A stretch of 64,000 nt of DNA, from positions 868,001-932,000 of the forward strand of contig NZ_CP030104.1 of NCBI RefSeq assembly GCF_003269425.1. The letters run 5' to 3'. Numbering within the stretch: the first letter of the stretch is position 1; every line of letters starts with the position of its first letter. Both the position numbers and the translations under genes were made by a program. This document shows positions 57,212 to 64,000 of the stretch, piece after piece. The stretch comes from Flagellimonas maritima. Its GTDB lineage: Bacteria; Bacteroidota; Bacteroidia; Flavobacteriales; Flavobacteriaceae. The notes below the pieces were generated by a model. It did not search any database. It saw only the letters and a program-made list of their open reading frames with translations, and was not told where the DNA came from.

Positions 57212-57754
57212 TTAATTATTTTCAGGAGGAAATTTTGAAAAAACTTTTTTAACGACCGCCCTCAATTTTTCTTGTCGTACGCTGGGCGAGGCATTTTCCC
57301 GAAATCCACTTTCACTGGAGGCTTGCCAGATAAGTGCATCTTTTTCCGCATCGACAAAATCAAACTGTATCATTCTTTGAATTCCCGAATTTCCAATAGG
57401 GATTCCAAAGGAAACTCCACCTCCTACATTTCTTCCACCTCCCCCAACACCAACGCCAACGTTATTATTGGGATTGTTCCTAAATTGATTACTGAGAATG
57501 TTGATATAGAGATCTGGTTCTTCTGCCAGAAGATATCCTTTTGATTGTAAAGTGGAGTCTAAAATCCTAAATAATCTTTTTTCATCCAACCCACTCAATC
57601 CAGAATTGATATCGGAAAAATAATTATAGCTGGTATAGTTTGAAAAGTTTGTGGATTTGTCATAGTCATAATTAACCCGAACACTACTGCAGGCCAAAAA
57701 AATTGAGCAAAACAATAAAATTAAAAAAGGCTTTATACATTCAAGAGTCTTCAT
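57212..57754 (-). CDS. DUF4136 lipoprotein
   Basis: This 180-aa lipoprotein has Cys22 (FLACSS) after the signal peptide, and DUF4136 features: VNYDYDKSTNFSNYTSYNYF, a Gly-rich VGVGVGGGGRNVGGGVSFGIPIG segment (about 98-120), and WQASSESGF. The function of DUF4136 proteins is unknown. It has no acidic residues after Cys22, so it may face the periplasm. Confidence 0.88.
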   Translation of the reverse strand: MKTLECIKPFLILLFCSIFLACSSVRVNYDYDKSTNFSNYTSYNYFSDINSGLSGLDEKRLFRILDSTLQSKGYLLAEEPDLYINILSNQFRNNPNNNVGVGVGGGGRNVGGGVSFGIPIGNSGIQRMIQFDFVDAEKDALIWQASSESGFRENASPSVRQEKLRAVVKKVFSKFPPENN

Positions 57755-57793
57755 AAAATCAATATCAACAATTTCTTATTATCAATCATCACA

Positions 57794-57868
57794 CTGAATT
57801 TATTTCAGGGTAACATCAAAATTTTCGGCTTACTACTATATGAGATGCTGAAACGAGTTCAGCATAAC
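57794..57868. repeat. Pair of REP-like short palindromes
   Basis: CTGAA-ttatt-TTCAG (57794-57808) and a perfect 8-bp stem, ATGCTGAA-acgag-TTCAGCAT (57845-57865), lie 36 bases apart in the spacer upstream of the DUF4136 gene. Both are followed by a TAAC-type end (TTCAGxxTAAC). Similar CTGAA...TTCAG palindromes are, from general knowledge, scattered through flavobacterial intergenic DNA. Confidence 0.6.
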
Positions 57869-57949
57869 TTGAGAGCAGCCATTACAAAAACATAGAACTG
57901 TTTGATATAAATTTAATCAAAATTAGTTTCGAATGAACTATGAACGCGC

Positions 57950-58951
57950 TTATTCGTTCAACAATTTCCAAAGGTCATCCTTAAGTTCTTGAATACCTTG
58001 CTGTGCCACTGAAGATATAAATCTATAGCCAACACTCTTGAAATCCCTATCAAGTTCAACACTCATTTCTTCCATTAGCTCTTCATCCAACATGTCACTT
58101 TTAGAAATTGCAACCAATCTTTCCTTATGCAAAAGCTCGGGGTTGTAACGCCTCAACTCATCAAGCAGGATTTTATATTCTTTAAAAATATCATTGCTGT
58201 CTGCAGGAATCAAAAAAAGTAAGGTCGCGTTACGCTCAATGTGTCTTAAAAAGTAGTGGCCCAATCCTTTTCCTTCAGCAGCACCTTCAATAATCCCGGG
58301 AATATCGGCCATAACAAAGCTTCTAAAATCACGGTATTCCACAATTCCCAGATTAGGTTTTAAGGTCGTGAATTCATAATCAGCGATTTTTGGCTTGGCA
58401 GAGGTCATCACGGATAGCAGGGTCGATTTACCGGCATTGGGAAAACCTACAAGTCCTACGTCTGCCAGCACCTTTAATTCTAAAGTAACCTGAGCCTCTT
58501 CACCGGGGATTCCTGGCTGGGCATACCGTGGAGTCTGATTGGTAGCACTTTTAAAATGCCAATTACCTCGACCTCCCATTCCACCTTTGGCCACAATTTT
58601 TTCTTCTCCGTCCTCGGTAATTTCAAAAAGAATCTTATTTGTTTCGCTGTCTCTGACCACAGTGCCCAATGGTACATCCATATAAACATCTTGACCATCT
58701 GCTCCAGTACTACGATTTTTACTGCCATGCTCTCCATGGCCTGCTTTAAAGTGTTTTTTGAATTTGAAGGTGACCAATGTCCAAAGATTGCTGTTACCTC
58801 GAACGATCACATGTCCGCCACGGCCTCCGTCACCACCATCTGGCCCACCTTTGGTGATATACTTTTCACGATGCAAGTGTACGGATCCTTTACCTCCATT
58901 ACCAGAAGCTACATTTACTTTAACATAATCGACAAAATTACCTTCGGTCAT
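57950..58951 (-). CDS. obgE: GTPase Obg/CgtA
   Basis: This 333-aa ribosome-assembly GTPase has a Gly-rich Obg domain (about 4-158, with [18 protein letters not shown]), then a G domain with GFPNAGKST at 169-177, DIPGIIEGA at 216-224, and SKSDM as G4. It lacks the C-terminal OCT domain of some homologues. It lies 35 bases downstream of hpt-adk on the same strand and may be cotranscribed. Confidence 0.96.
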   Translation of the reverse strand: MTEGNFVDYVKVNVASGNGGKGSVHLHREKYITKGGPDGGDGGRGGHVIVRGNSNLWTLVTFKFKKHFKAGHGEHGSKNRSTGADGQDVYMDVPLGTVVRDSETNKILFEITEDGEEKIVAKGGMGGRGNWHFKSATNQTPRYAQPGIPGEEAQVTLELKVLADVGLVGFPNAGKSTLLSVMTSAKPKIADYEFTTLKPNLGIVEYRDFRSFVMADIPGIIEGAAEGKGLGHYFLRHIERNATLLFLIPADSNDIFKEYKILLDELRRYNPELLHKERLVAISKSDMLDEELMEEMSVELDRDFKSVGYRFISSVAQQGIQELKDDLWKLLNE

Positions 58952-58986
58952 GGTTCTTTTTAAAAAATGGTCTAAACGAAATGAAT

Positions 58987-60093
58987 TTATAGGGTGTCGA
59001 CAACCGCACCCAAACGCTCGGAAATTTCAGAAATCTCACCTATTCCATTTACCGAATGGAACTTGCCTTGTTTTTCGTAGTAAGCTTTTAAAGGGGCTGT
59101 TTTTTGATTGTACTCATCAAATCGATTTCGTATTTTACCTTCATCCTGATCATCGGTACGTCCGCTAAGCTTTCCACGTTCCAACAGACGGGCAACTAAA
59201 ATATTATCATCTGCTTCTAAGGCAATAGTGGCGTTGATTTCCATATCCTTAGAACCTAAAAAGTTATCCAATGCTTCCGCCTGGGCCGTTGTTCTTGGAA
59301 AACCATCAAAAATAAAACCTGCGGCATCAGGATTTTTCTCCACTTCTTCTTTCAGCATATCAATGGTTACCTCATCTGGCACCAAATCACCTCTGTCCAT
59401 AAACGACTTGGCCAATTTGCCTAGTTCAGTGCCGTTTTTTATGTTATATCTAAAAACATCTCCTGTTGATATATGTTTTAGATTGTATTTTTCCTTTAAA
59501 ACATCAGCTTGGGTTCCTTTTCCTGCACCAGGCTTTCCAAAAAGCACTAGGTTGATCATAGTTGTTTGATTTAGTTGGTATACTTCTCTTAAATTTCTGC
59601 CCAATTCTTTATAGTCCAATCCATATCCCACGATAAACGTATCAGGAATTTCCATGCCCACATAGTCAATGGTGTACTCGCCATTATAAATATCCGACTT
59701 GTAAAACAATGAAGCAATCTTGAATTCTTTTGCGTTGGTTTGGGAAAACAGATGCACCAATTTTTTTAAGGTTCTGCCAGTATCGATAACATCTTCGAGA
59801 ATGATTACGCTACGTCCTTCAATATCTTCGGGTACATCCAATAAAGTCTCTACAATTCCTGTGGAAGTCAATCCTTGATAAGAACTCAATCGCACAAAGG
59901 AAACTTGACAAGGATGTTGATATGCCTTTAGAAAATCGGAGACAAACATGAAAGCTCCATTGAGCACCCCAACAAAAATAGGGGTATCGTCCTTGTAATC
60001 GGCAGTGATTTCCGACGCAATCCTTTTTACGGCCGCCAGAATTTCTTCCTCTTTCAAATAGGGCTTAAAAACCTTGTCATGAAGCTTAATCAA
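58987..60093 (-). CDS. Fused hypoxanthine phosphoribosyltransferase-adenylate kinase
   Basis: This 368-aa bifunctional protein has an HPRT domain (about 1-172, PRPP site [13 protein letters not shown] at 96-108) joined by a short linker to an adenylate kinase domain (about 179-368, P-loop GKPGAGKGT at 186-194, DGFPRT, short [13 protein letters not shown]). It makes IMP or GMP from free bases and balances AMP/ADP/ATP. The frame opens at a TTG preceded by AGAAGG 5 bases before it, with no ATG upstream; this TTG is the likely start. An ATG at the adk junction (59559) could allow separate kinase synthesis. Confidence 0.93.
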   Translation of the reverse strand: MIKLHDKVFKPYLKEEEILAAVKRIASEITADYKDDTPIFVGVLNGAFMFVSDFLKAYQHPCQVSFVRLSSYQGLTSTGIVETLLDVPEDIEGRSVIILEDVIDTGRTLKKLVHLFSQTNAKEFKIASLFYKSDIYNGEYTIDYVGMEIPDTFIVGYGLDYKELGRNLREVYQLNQTTMINLVLFGKPGAGKGTQADVLKEKYNLKHISTGDVFRYNIKNGTELGKLAKSFMDRGDLVPDEVTIDMLKEEVEKNPDAAGFIFDGFPRTTAQAEALDNFLGSKDMEINATIALEADDNILVARLLERGKLSGRTDDQDEGKIRNRFDEYNQKTAPLKAYYEKQGKFHSVNGIGEISEISERLGAVVDTL

Positions 60094-60118
60094 TGCCTTC
60101 TTACTTTTATTGGGTTGG

Positions 60119-60126
60119 CAAAGATA
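60119..60126 (-). promoter_or_regulatory. Candidate -7 element for hpt-adk
   Basis: The minus strand reads TATCTTTG, a perfect TAnnTTTG, 25 bases before the TTG start codon. No clear -33 TTG. The position supports the TTG start. Confidence 0.5.
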
Positions 60127-60180
60127 ACACTTTAGGGGCGCTTTACCGCTTCATACTTTTATCCCTTAAAGGAATTCATG

Positions 60181-60188
60181 TATTTTTG
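60181..60188 (+). promoter_or_regulatory. Candidate -7 element for purK
   Basis: TATTTTTG is a perfect TAnnTTTG, 22 bases before the chosen purK ATG. It immediately follows an upstream in-frame ATG at 60178, which is therefore unlikely to be used. No -33 TTG is seen. Confidence 0.5.
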
Positions 60189-60210
60189 TTTTCCTTGCAA
60201 AAACAGTTCA

Positions 60211-61365
60211 ATGAATTTTTTCTCTTCCAGTTTTAAACTTGGCATTCTCGGTGGCGGGCAACTAGGTAAAATGTTACTCTATGAAACCAGAAAATGGGAC
60301 ATACGCACTAAGGTAATGGATGCTTCCACGGATGCCCCTTGCAGAATAGCATGCAATGAATTCATACAGGGCAACCTTTTGGATTTTGATGCGGTCTATA
60401 ACTTTGGAAAAGATGTAGATGTCCTTACCATTGAAATTGAAAACGTTAATGTGGATGCCTTGGAAAAGTTGGAGCATGAAGGTGTGAAAGTATATCCTCC
60501 CACAAAAACATTGAGAACTATTCAGAATAAGGCAACACAAAAGTTGTTTTATACGGATAATGACATCCCTACCTCTCCATTTACTCGATTTGCCTACACT
60601 TCGGAAATAGAGGATAGTATATCCAATGGCGGACTTCGGTACCCCTTTGTATGGAAAAGTGCTCAGTTCGGGTACGATGGACAGGGCGTAAAGATTATAA
60701 GAAAATTGGCAGATTTAGATGAACTTCCGAATGTTGAATGTATTGCTGAGGAAATGATCAATTTTAAAAATGAACTGGCGGTTATCGTTGTGAGGAATAC
60801 GGTCGGTAAGGTAAAAACCTATCCTGTAGTTGAAATGGAATTTCATCCCGAAGCCAATCAAGTGGAATATGTTATCTGTCCCGCCAGGATTGAAGAAGCC
60901 GTAGCTAAAAAAGCTACAGAGGTCGCTTTACGGGTATCTGAAAAATTAGAGCACGTCGGATTACTTGCTGTAGAATTGTTCCAAACCAAGGATGATGAAA
61001 TTTTAGTGAACGAAGTTGCGCCAAGACCCCATAACAGTGGCCATTATAGTATCGAGGCCAGTTACACCAATCAGTTTGAGCAACACATTAGAGCTATATT
61101 GGGATTACCTTTGGGTAAAACGAAAAGCAAAGTGGCGGGAATAATGGTAAATCTTGTAGGAGCGGAAGGACATATGGGAGACGTTGTCTATGAAAATATA
61201 GATGCCATTTTAGAAATGGATGGAGTGACCCCGCACATATACGGAAAAAAACAAACACGACCCTTTCGGAAAATGGGACATGTTACGATTGTTGATGAGG
61301 ATATGGGCAAAGCCAGAGCCATTGCACAAAAAGTGAAGGAAACGATTAAAGTTATAAGTAAATAA
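60211..61365 (+). CDS. purK: N5-carboxyaminoimidazole ribonucleotide synthase
   Basis: This 384-aa ATP-grasp enzyme carboxylates AIR to N5-CAIR, feeding PurE in purine synthesis. The N-terminal LGILGGGQLGKML loop, an ATP-grasp core with FVWKSAQFGYDGQGVKII and NEVAPRPHNSGHYSIEA, and a C-terminal domain are present. The frame is open 11 codons upstream to an ATG adjacent to the -7 element; the start at 60211 is preferred. An unrelated gene lies between it and purE. Confidence 0.94.
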   Translation: MNFFSSSFKLGILGGGQLGKMLLYETRKWDIRTKVMDASTDAPCRIACNEFIQGNLLDFDAVYNFGKDVDVLTIEIENVNVDALEKLEHEGVKVYPPTKTLRTIQNKATQKLFYTDNDIPTSPFTRFAYTSEIEDSISNGGLRYPFVWKSAQFGYDGQGVKIIRKLADLDELPNVECIAEEMINFKNELAVIVVRNTVGKVKTYPVVEMEFHPEANQVEYVICPARIEEAVAKKATEVALRVSEKLEHVGLLAVELFQTKDDEILVNEVAPRPHNSGHYSIEASYTNQFEQHIRAILGLPLGKTKSKVAGIMVNLVGAEGHMGDVVYENIDAILEMDGVTPHIYGKKQTRPFRKMGHVTIVDEDMGKARAIAQKVKETIKVISK

Positions 61366-61374
61366 AACTGTTAT

Positions 61375-62769
61375 ATGCCCAAATATTTAATACTATACCT
61401 ACTAATTCTATTTAATAATGCTTACGGACAAGAAATTATTTTTTCTTCTGAACTTGAGTATAATCCAAATAATATTTTCAACAGTCCTAATAGTTTTTTA
61501 AGTACTAATGTCAAAGTATCAGATTTAAAAAATTATTTGATCATTGACTATACAAGGAATAATTACAGCCACAGCTTCATAATTGATGAGAACTTTAACA
61601 CTTTAAAAGTTCAATTTAAAAAAAATAGAAATGAAGAATTTAGACATTTTATAGAGAGCTTCGGAGCAAAAGAAAATCATTGGTTGGTTTATAAGGGATT
61701 TGATGATAATAAATTTCTCTTCAGTAATAGTAGTGACAAACAACAGGAGAAAATTATCAAATTTGATAAAAGCAGGTTTATCGGTGCATTCATCAATTCT
61801 AGTATATTTTATCAATTAGGTTACAATAAAAAAGAAAATGAATTGATTTTGAATATGGTAGATACTAATTTAAACATAACGACAAGAAAATTTAGCCTTG
61901 CGCTATTGTTTAAAAATTTTGACATAAAAACTAGATCTTCCATTAAAAAGATTTTTCTCAATGAGAAATTTGATGAAATCAGCTATCAACAAGTCAATAC
62001 AGTCAAGGAAATTTCTCGTAAAAACAAATTTTACATTCTTGACAACAAGTTGATAGTTACATTAAATCCAAAGAAAGATGAAAATCATTTGAATTTCAGT
62101 GTATTAAAGATAGATTTAAAAGAATTTAAATACATATCGGATAATTATAAAATTGATTTACCCAAATCTGATGATAGATTTAAATCTTTTAAAAAATCTT
62201 GTTCTTATTTGCAAGACAATACGTTATTTGCCATAGTAGGATTTAAAGACAATTTTTTATTGTCGATTATTGATACCGATGCAAAAAAGAGCATTCTTAA
62301 AGAATGGTTTGTAAACGACGCTGTAAACGACAAAAAAGTATCACAAAAAAAAATAAATTCAATCCTCAAGTTAAGTAGGGTTGGGTTGAAAATTAATAAG
62401 TTGAATAGCGTGTATTATTTAACTTTAGGAGGTTACGAAGAAAGCAGTGGTCTTAGAAATAGTATAGGAGGTTCTATGGGCAGTGCTTTAAATTCAATCT
62501 ATTCCTACGAAATAGCGAAATCCATAAGGCTTGTTTTAGACATAAATTTTTCTGTTAAAGACAGTGAAATGGAATACCATCCTTTTGAAAAAATTGAAGC
62601 TTTTCGAAAAAAATCTTTTTTCAATCAAAGTCGAATTCTTGGAAAAAAATTTAGTGATCCAAATAAAGACCTACCAAAAGGGGAAATCCAATTTAAATTT
62701 CAGAATAAATATTTCTATGCTTATTTTGACAAAAAGACGAATCTTTATACCATAAGAAAATTTAATTAA
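61375..62769 (+). CDS. AT-rich secreted protein of unknown function inside the pur operon
   Basis: I recognise no family. The 464-aa product has a signal peptide (about 1-18, ending NAYGQ). The mature protein is rich in Asn, Lys, Ile, Phe and Ser, with many short beta segments and few conserved-looking motifs. GC content is clearly lower than in purK or purE (estimated by eye). It starts 9 bases after purK and ends one base before purE, so it is tightly fitted into the operon. It could be a recently acquired gene that kept the operon intact. Confidence 0.7.
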   Translation: MPKYLILYLLILFNNAYGQEIIFSSELEYNPNNIFNSPNSFLSTNVKVSDLKNYLIIDYTRNNYSHSFIIDENFNTLKVQFKKNRNEEFRHFIESFGAKENHWLVYKGFDDNKFLFSNSSDKQQEKIIKFDKSRFIGAFINSSIFYQLGYNKKENELILNMVDTNLNITTRKFSLALLFKNFDIKTRSSIKKIFLNEKFDEISYQQVNTVKEISRKNKFYILDNKLIVTLNPKKDENHLNFSVLKIDLKEFKYISDNYKIDLPKSDDRFKSFKKSCSYLQDNTLFAIVGFKDNFLLSIIDTDAKKSILKEWFVNDAVNDKKVSQKKINSILKLSRVGLKINKLNSVYYLTLGGYEESSGLRNSIGGSMGSALNSIYSYEIAKSIRLVLDINFSVKDSEMEYHPFEKIEAFRKKSFFNQSRILGKKFSDPNKDLPKGEIQFKFQNKYFYAYFDKKTNLYTIRKFN

Positions 62770-62770
62770 T

Positions 62771-63262
62771 ATGAGCAAAGTAGCCGTAATCATGGGAAGC
62801 ACAAGTGACCTTCCCGTAATGCAAGATGCTGTTGAAATCTTAAAGGGTTTTGACATTGAGGTGGATGTCGATATCGTTTCAGCGCACCGTACCCCGGAAA
62901 AACTTTTTGATTTTGGAAAAAATGCCCATAAAAATGGATATTCCGTTATCATAGCTGGGGCAGGTGGTGCAGCCCATTTACCTGGCATGGTGGCTTCTTT
63001 ATCGCCTTTGCCCGTAATAGGAGTCCCTGTAAGAAGCAGTAATTCCATTGATGGATGGGATTCCATACTCTCCATACTTCAAATGCCTGGTGGAGTTCCC
63101 GTTGCCACTGTAGCTCTTAACGGAGCCAAAAATGCAGGTATTCTTGCAGCCCAGATTATTGGGGCTTCGGACAAATGTGTGCTGGATAAAGTTGAAGTCT
63201 ACAAACAAGGATTAAAGGAAAAAGTTATCAAGGGAGCCGAAGAGGTAAGAGGTAAGAGGTAA
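62771..63262 (+). CDS. purE: N5-carboxyaminoimidazole ribonucleotide mutase
   Basis: This 163-aa class I PurE converts N5-CAIR to CAIR. VIMGSTSDLPVM (about 6-17) and SAHRTPE with His39 are the active-site motifs, and GAGGAAHLPGM follows. The last seven codons (EEVRGKR-stop) fall in the beginning of a heptad repeat array (GAGGTAA units), so the C-terminus is set by repeat sequence. It forms an operon with purK and the unknown gene. Confidence 0.95.
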   Translation: MSKVAVIMGSTSDLPVMQDAVEILKGFDIEVDVDIVSAHRTPEKLFDFGKNAHKNGYSVIIAGAGGAAHLPGMVASLSPLPVIGVPVRSSNSIDGWDSILSILQMPGGVPVATVALNGAKNAGILAAQIIGASDKCVLDKVEVYKQGLKEKVIKGAEEVRGKR

Positions 63263-63405
63263 AAGGTCCGTTGTTCGTTGTTCGTTAAAACATATATTAT
63301 AAATCAATTTTATAAAATCAAAAAGTCCAACAGCCTAAAAATCCAACAATCTATTTTAAGACTATTTTTCTCAATACTCAATTCTAAAATCTCATATCTA
63401 AGCCA
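63242..63405. repeat. Heptad-repeat array overlapping the purE end
   Basis: The left arm has three GAGGTAA units (63242-63262), then AAGGTCC, two GTTGTTC and GTTAAAA. The right arm (about 63322-63405) has in-phase units such as AAAGTCC, AACAGCC, CCAACAA, TCAATAC, TCAATTC, TAAAATC and TCATATC. Read on the other strand, the right arm starts with GATATGA/GATTTTA/GAATTGA and goes inward to TTGTTGG, mirroring the left arm's GAGGTAA then GTTGTTC order. Confidence 0.65.
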
Positions 63406-64000
63406 TGCAAAATCCCCTTCTTCAACCTTTTGACCAAGCGCCCTTTGAGCAAATAAAAAATGAGAATTTTAAACCAGCTTTCTTACGGGCTATTGAAGAC
63501 GCTAAGATTCAAATTGATAAAATTGCCAAGAACCCAGATCCTCCCACTTTTGAAAACACCTTGGAAGCTCTGGATTTTTCAGGTCGTCAGTTGGATAGAA
63601 TCTCCAGTGTTTTCTTCAATCTGAATTCAGCCGAAACCAATGATGAAATTCAAAAAATCGCGCAAGAAATCTCTCCACTATTATCCGAGTTCAGTAATGA
63701 TATCACGTTGAATGAGGAACTTTTTAGACGAATTAAATCAGTCTACCAACAAAAAAATTCCTTGAATCTTTCCACAGAACAGCAAACCTTGTTGGAGAAA
63801 AGGTACAAAAGCTTCAGTCGCAATGGTGCGAATCTTGGTGATGATGCTAAAAAAAGGCTTCGGGAAATCGATGCCGAATTATCAAAACTGAAATTAAAGT
63901 TTGGAGAAAACGTTCTAGCAGAAACCAATAAATTCGAATTGTTCCTTACGGATGAAAAAGATTTAAATGGCCTCCCTGACGGAGCCAAAGAAGCAGCAGC
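63405..64000 (+). CDS. M3-family metallopeptidase (Dcp-like), N-terminal part
   Basis: The frame starts at an ATG (MQNPLLQPFDQAPFEQIKN) and runs off the window, giving 198 residues. The pattern PPTFENTLEALDFSGRQLDRISSVFFNL and KRLREIDAELSKLKLKFGENVL is typical of the N-terminal helical domain of M3 peptidases (peptidyl-dipeptidase Dcp/oligopeptidase A type). The HExxH zinc motif would lie beyond the window. No signal peptide is seen, so this form is probably cytoplasmic. Confidence 0.85.
   Translation, partial: MQNPLLQPFDQAPFEQIKNENFKPAFLRAIEDAKIQIDKIAKNPDPPTFENTLEALDFSGRQLDRISSVFFNLNSAETNDEIQKIAQEISPLLSEFSNDITLNEELFRRIKSVYQQKNSLNLSTEQQTLLEKRYKSFSRNGANLGDDAKKRLREIDAELSKLKLKFGENVLAETNKFELFLTDEKDLNGLPDGAKEAA

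Noticed and set aside
59557..59559. Split of hpt and adk into two genes
   Set aside because: The frame is continuous through the linker with no stop; a fusion is the simpler reading, though internal initiation is possible.
60178..60210. Upstream ATG for purK
   Set aside because: It lies immediately before a perfect -7 element, so it would be outside the transcript.

Overview
The window looks like chromosomal DNA of a member of the Flavobacteriaceae (Bacteroidota). The signs are low GC, a SusC/SusD pair, type IX secretion/gliding proteins (CHU_C domain, PorP/SprF, OmpA-PorE-like), DUF5723 and DUF4136 proteins, promoters of the Bacteroidota TAnnTTTG type, a fused hypoxanthine phosphoribosyltransferase-adenylate kinase, and a str-S10-spc-alpha ribosomal operon without tuf, map or adk. 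A genus cannot be fixed from sequence alone; marine genera such as Maribacter, Zobellia or Muricauda relatives would fit.

Layout. 0-2 kb: a 7-nt-periodic repeat array and two translationally coupled arginine/citrulline-type hydrolases. 2-8.6 kb: a small secreted unknown, citrate synthase, glycogen synthase, enolase and carA. 8.7-25.9 kb: the whole str-S10-spc-alpha region on the minus strand (rpsL-rpsG-fusA-rpsJ, then rplC to rplQ), with a clear promoter before rpsL, a terminator-like hairpin between rpsJ and rplC, and a strong terminator after rplQ. 26.4-32.6 kb: a SusC-SusD-SusE-like outer-membrane uptake locus without enzymes, ended by a strong terminator. 32.6-36.4 kb: a secreted unknown, rlmB, a rhomboid protease and rarA. 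36.4-42.1 kb: a six-gene minus-strand run (radC, a degenerate polysaccharide-deacetylase-like protein, a YjjG-type phosphatase, a lipoprotein, a DUF5723 protein and a secreted unknown). 42.2-50.1 kb: a DUF1569 protein, mpl, and a three-gene gliding/type IX secretion cassette. 50.2-54.5 kb: cupin, atypical SDR, a PH-like membrane protein, and a LytS/LytR-type two-component pair with two tiny membrane proteins upstream (one only 31 aa). 54.7-60.1 kb: S9 peptidase, DUF4136 lipoprotein, obgE, hpt-adk. 60.2-64 kb: purK, an AT-rich secreted unknown, purE, and the start of an M3 peptidase.

The most unusual signal is not a gene. Four intergenic spots carry arrays of degenerate 7-nt units in strict phase (17-128, 11416-11515, 12236-12299, 63242-63405). 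Three of them are arranged as head-to-head (inverted) arms, two lie inside the essential ribosomal-protein operon, and one runs into the last codons of purE. Other points worth attention are the unknown gene embedded between purK and purE, the probable pseudoenzyme at 40-41 kb, the SDR lacking its catalytic Tyr/Lys, the structured leaders in the ribosomal operon, and the small membrane genes next to the sensor kinase. No tRNA, rRNA, insertion sequence or CRISPR array was seen.
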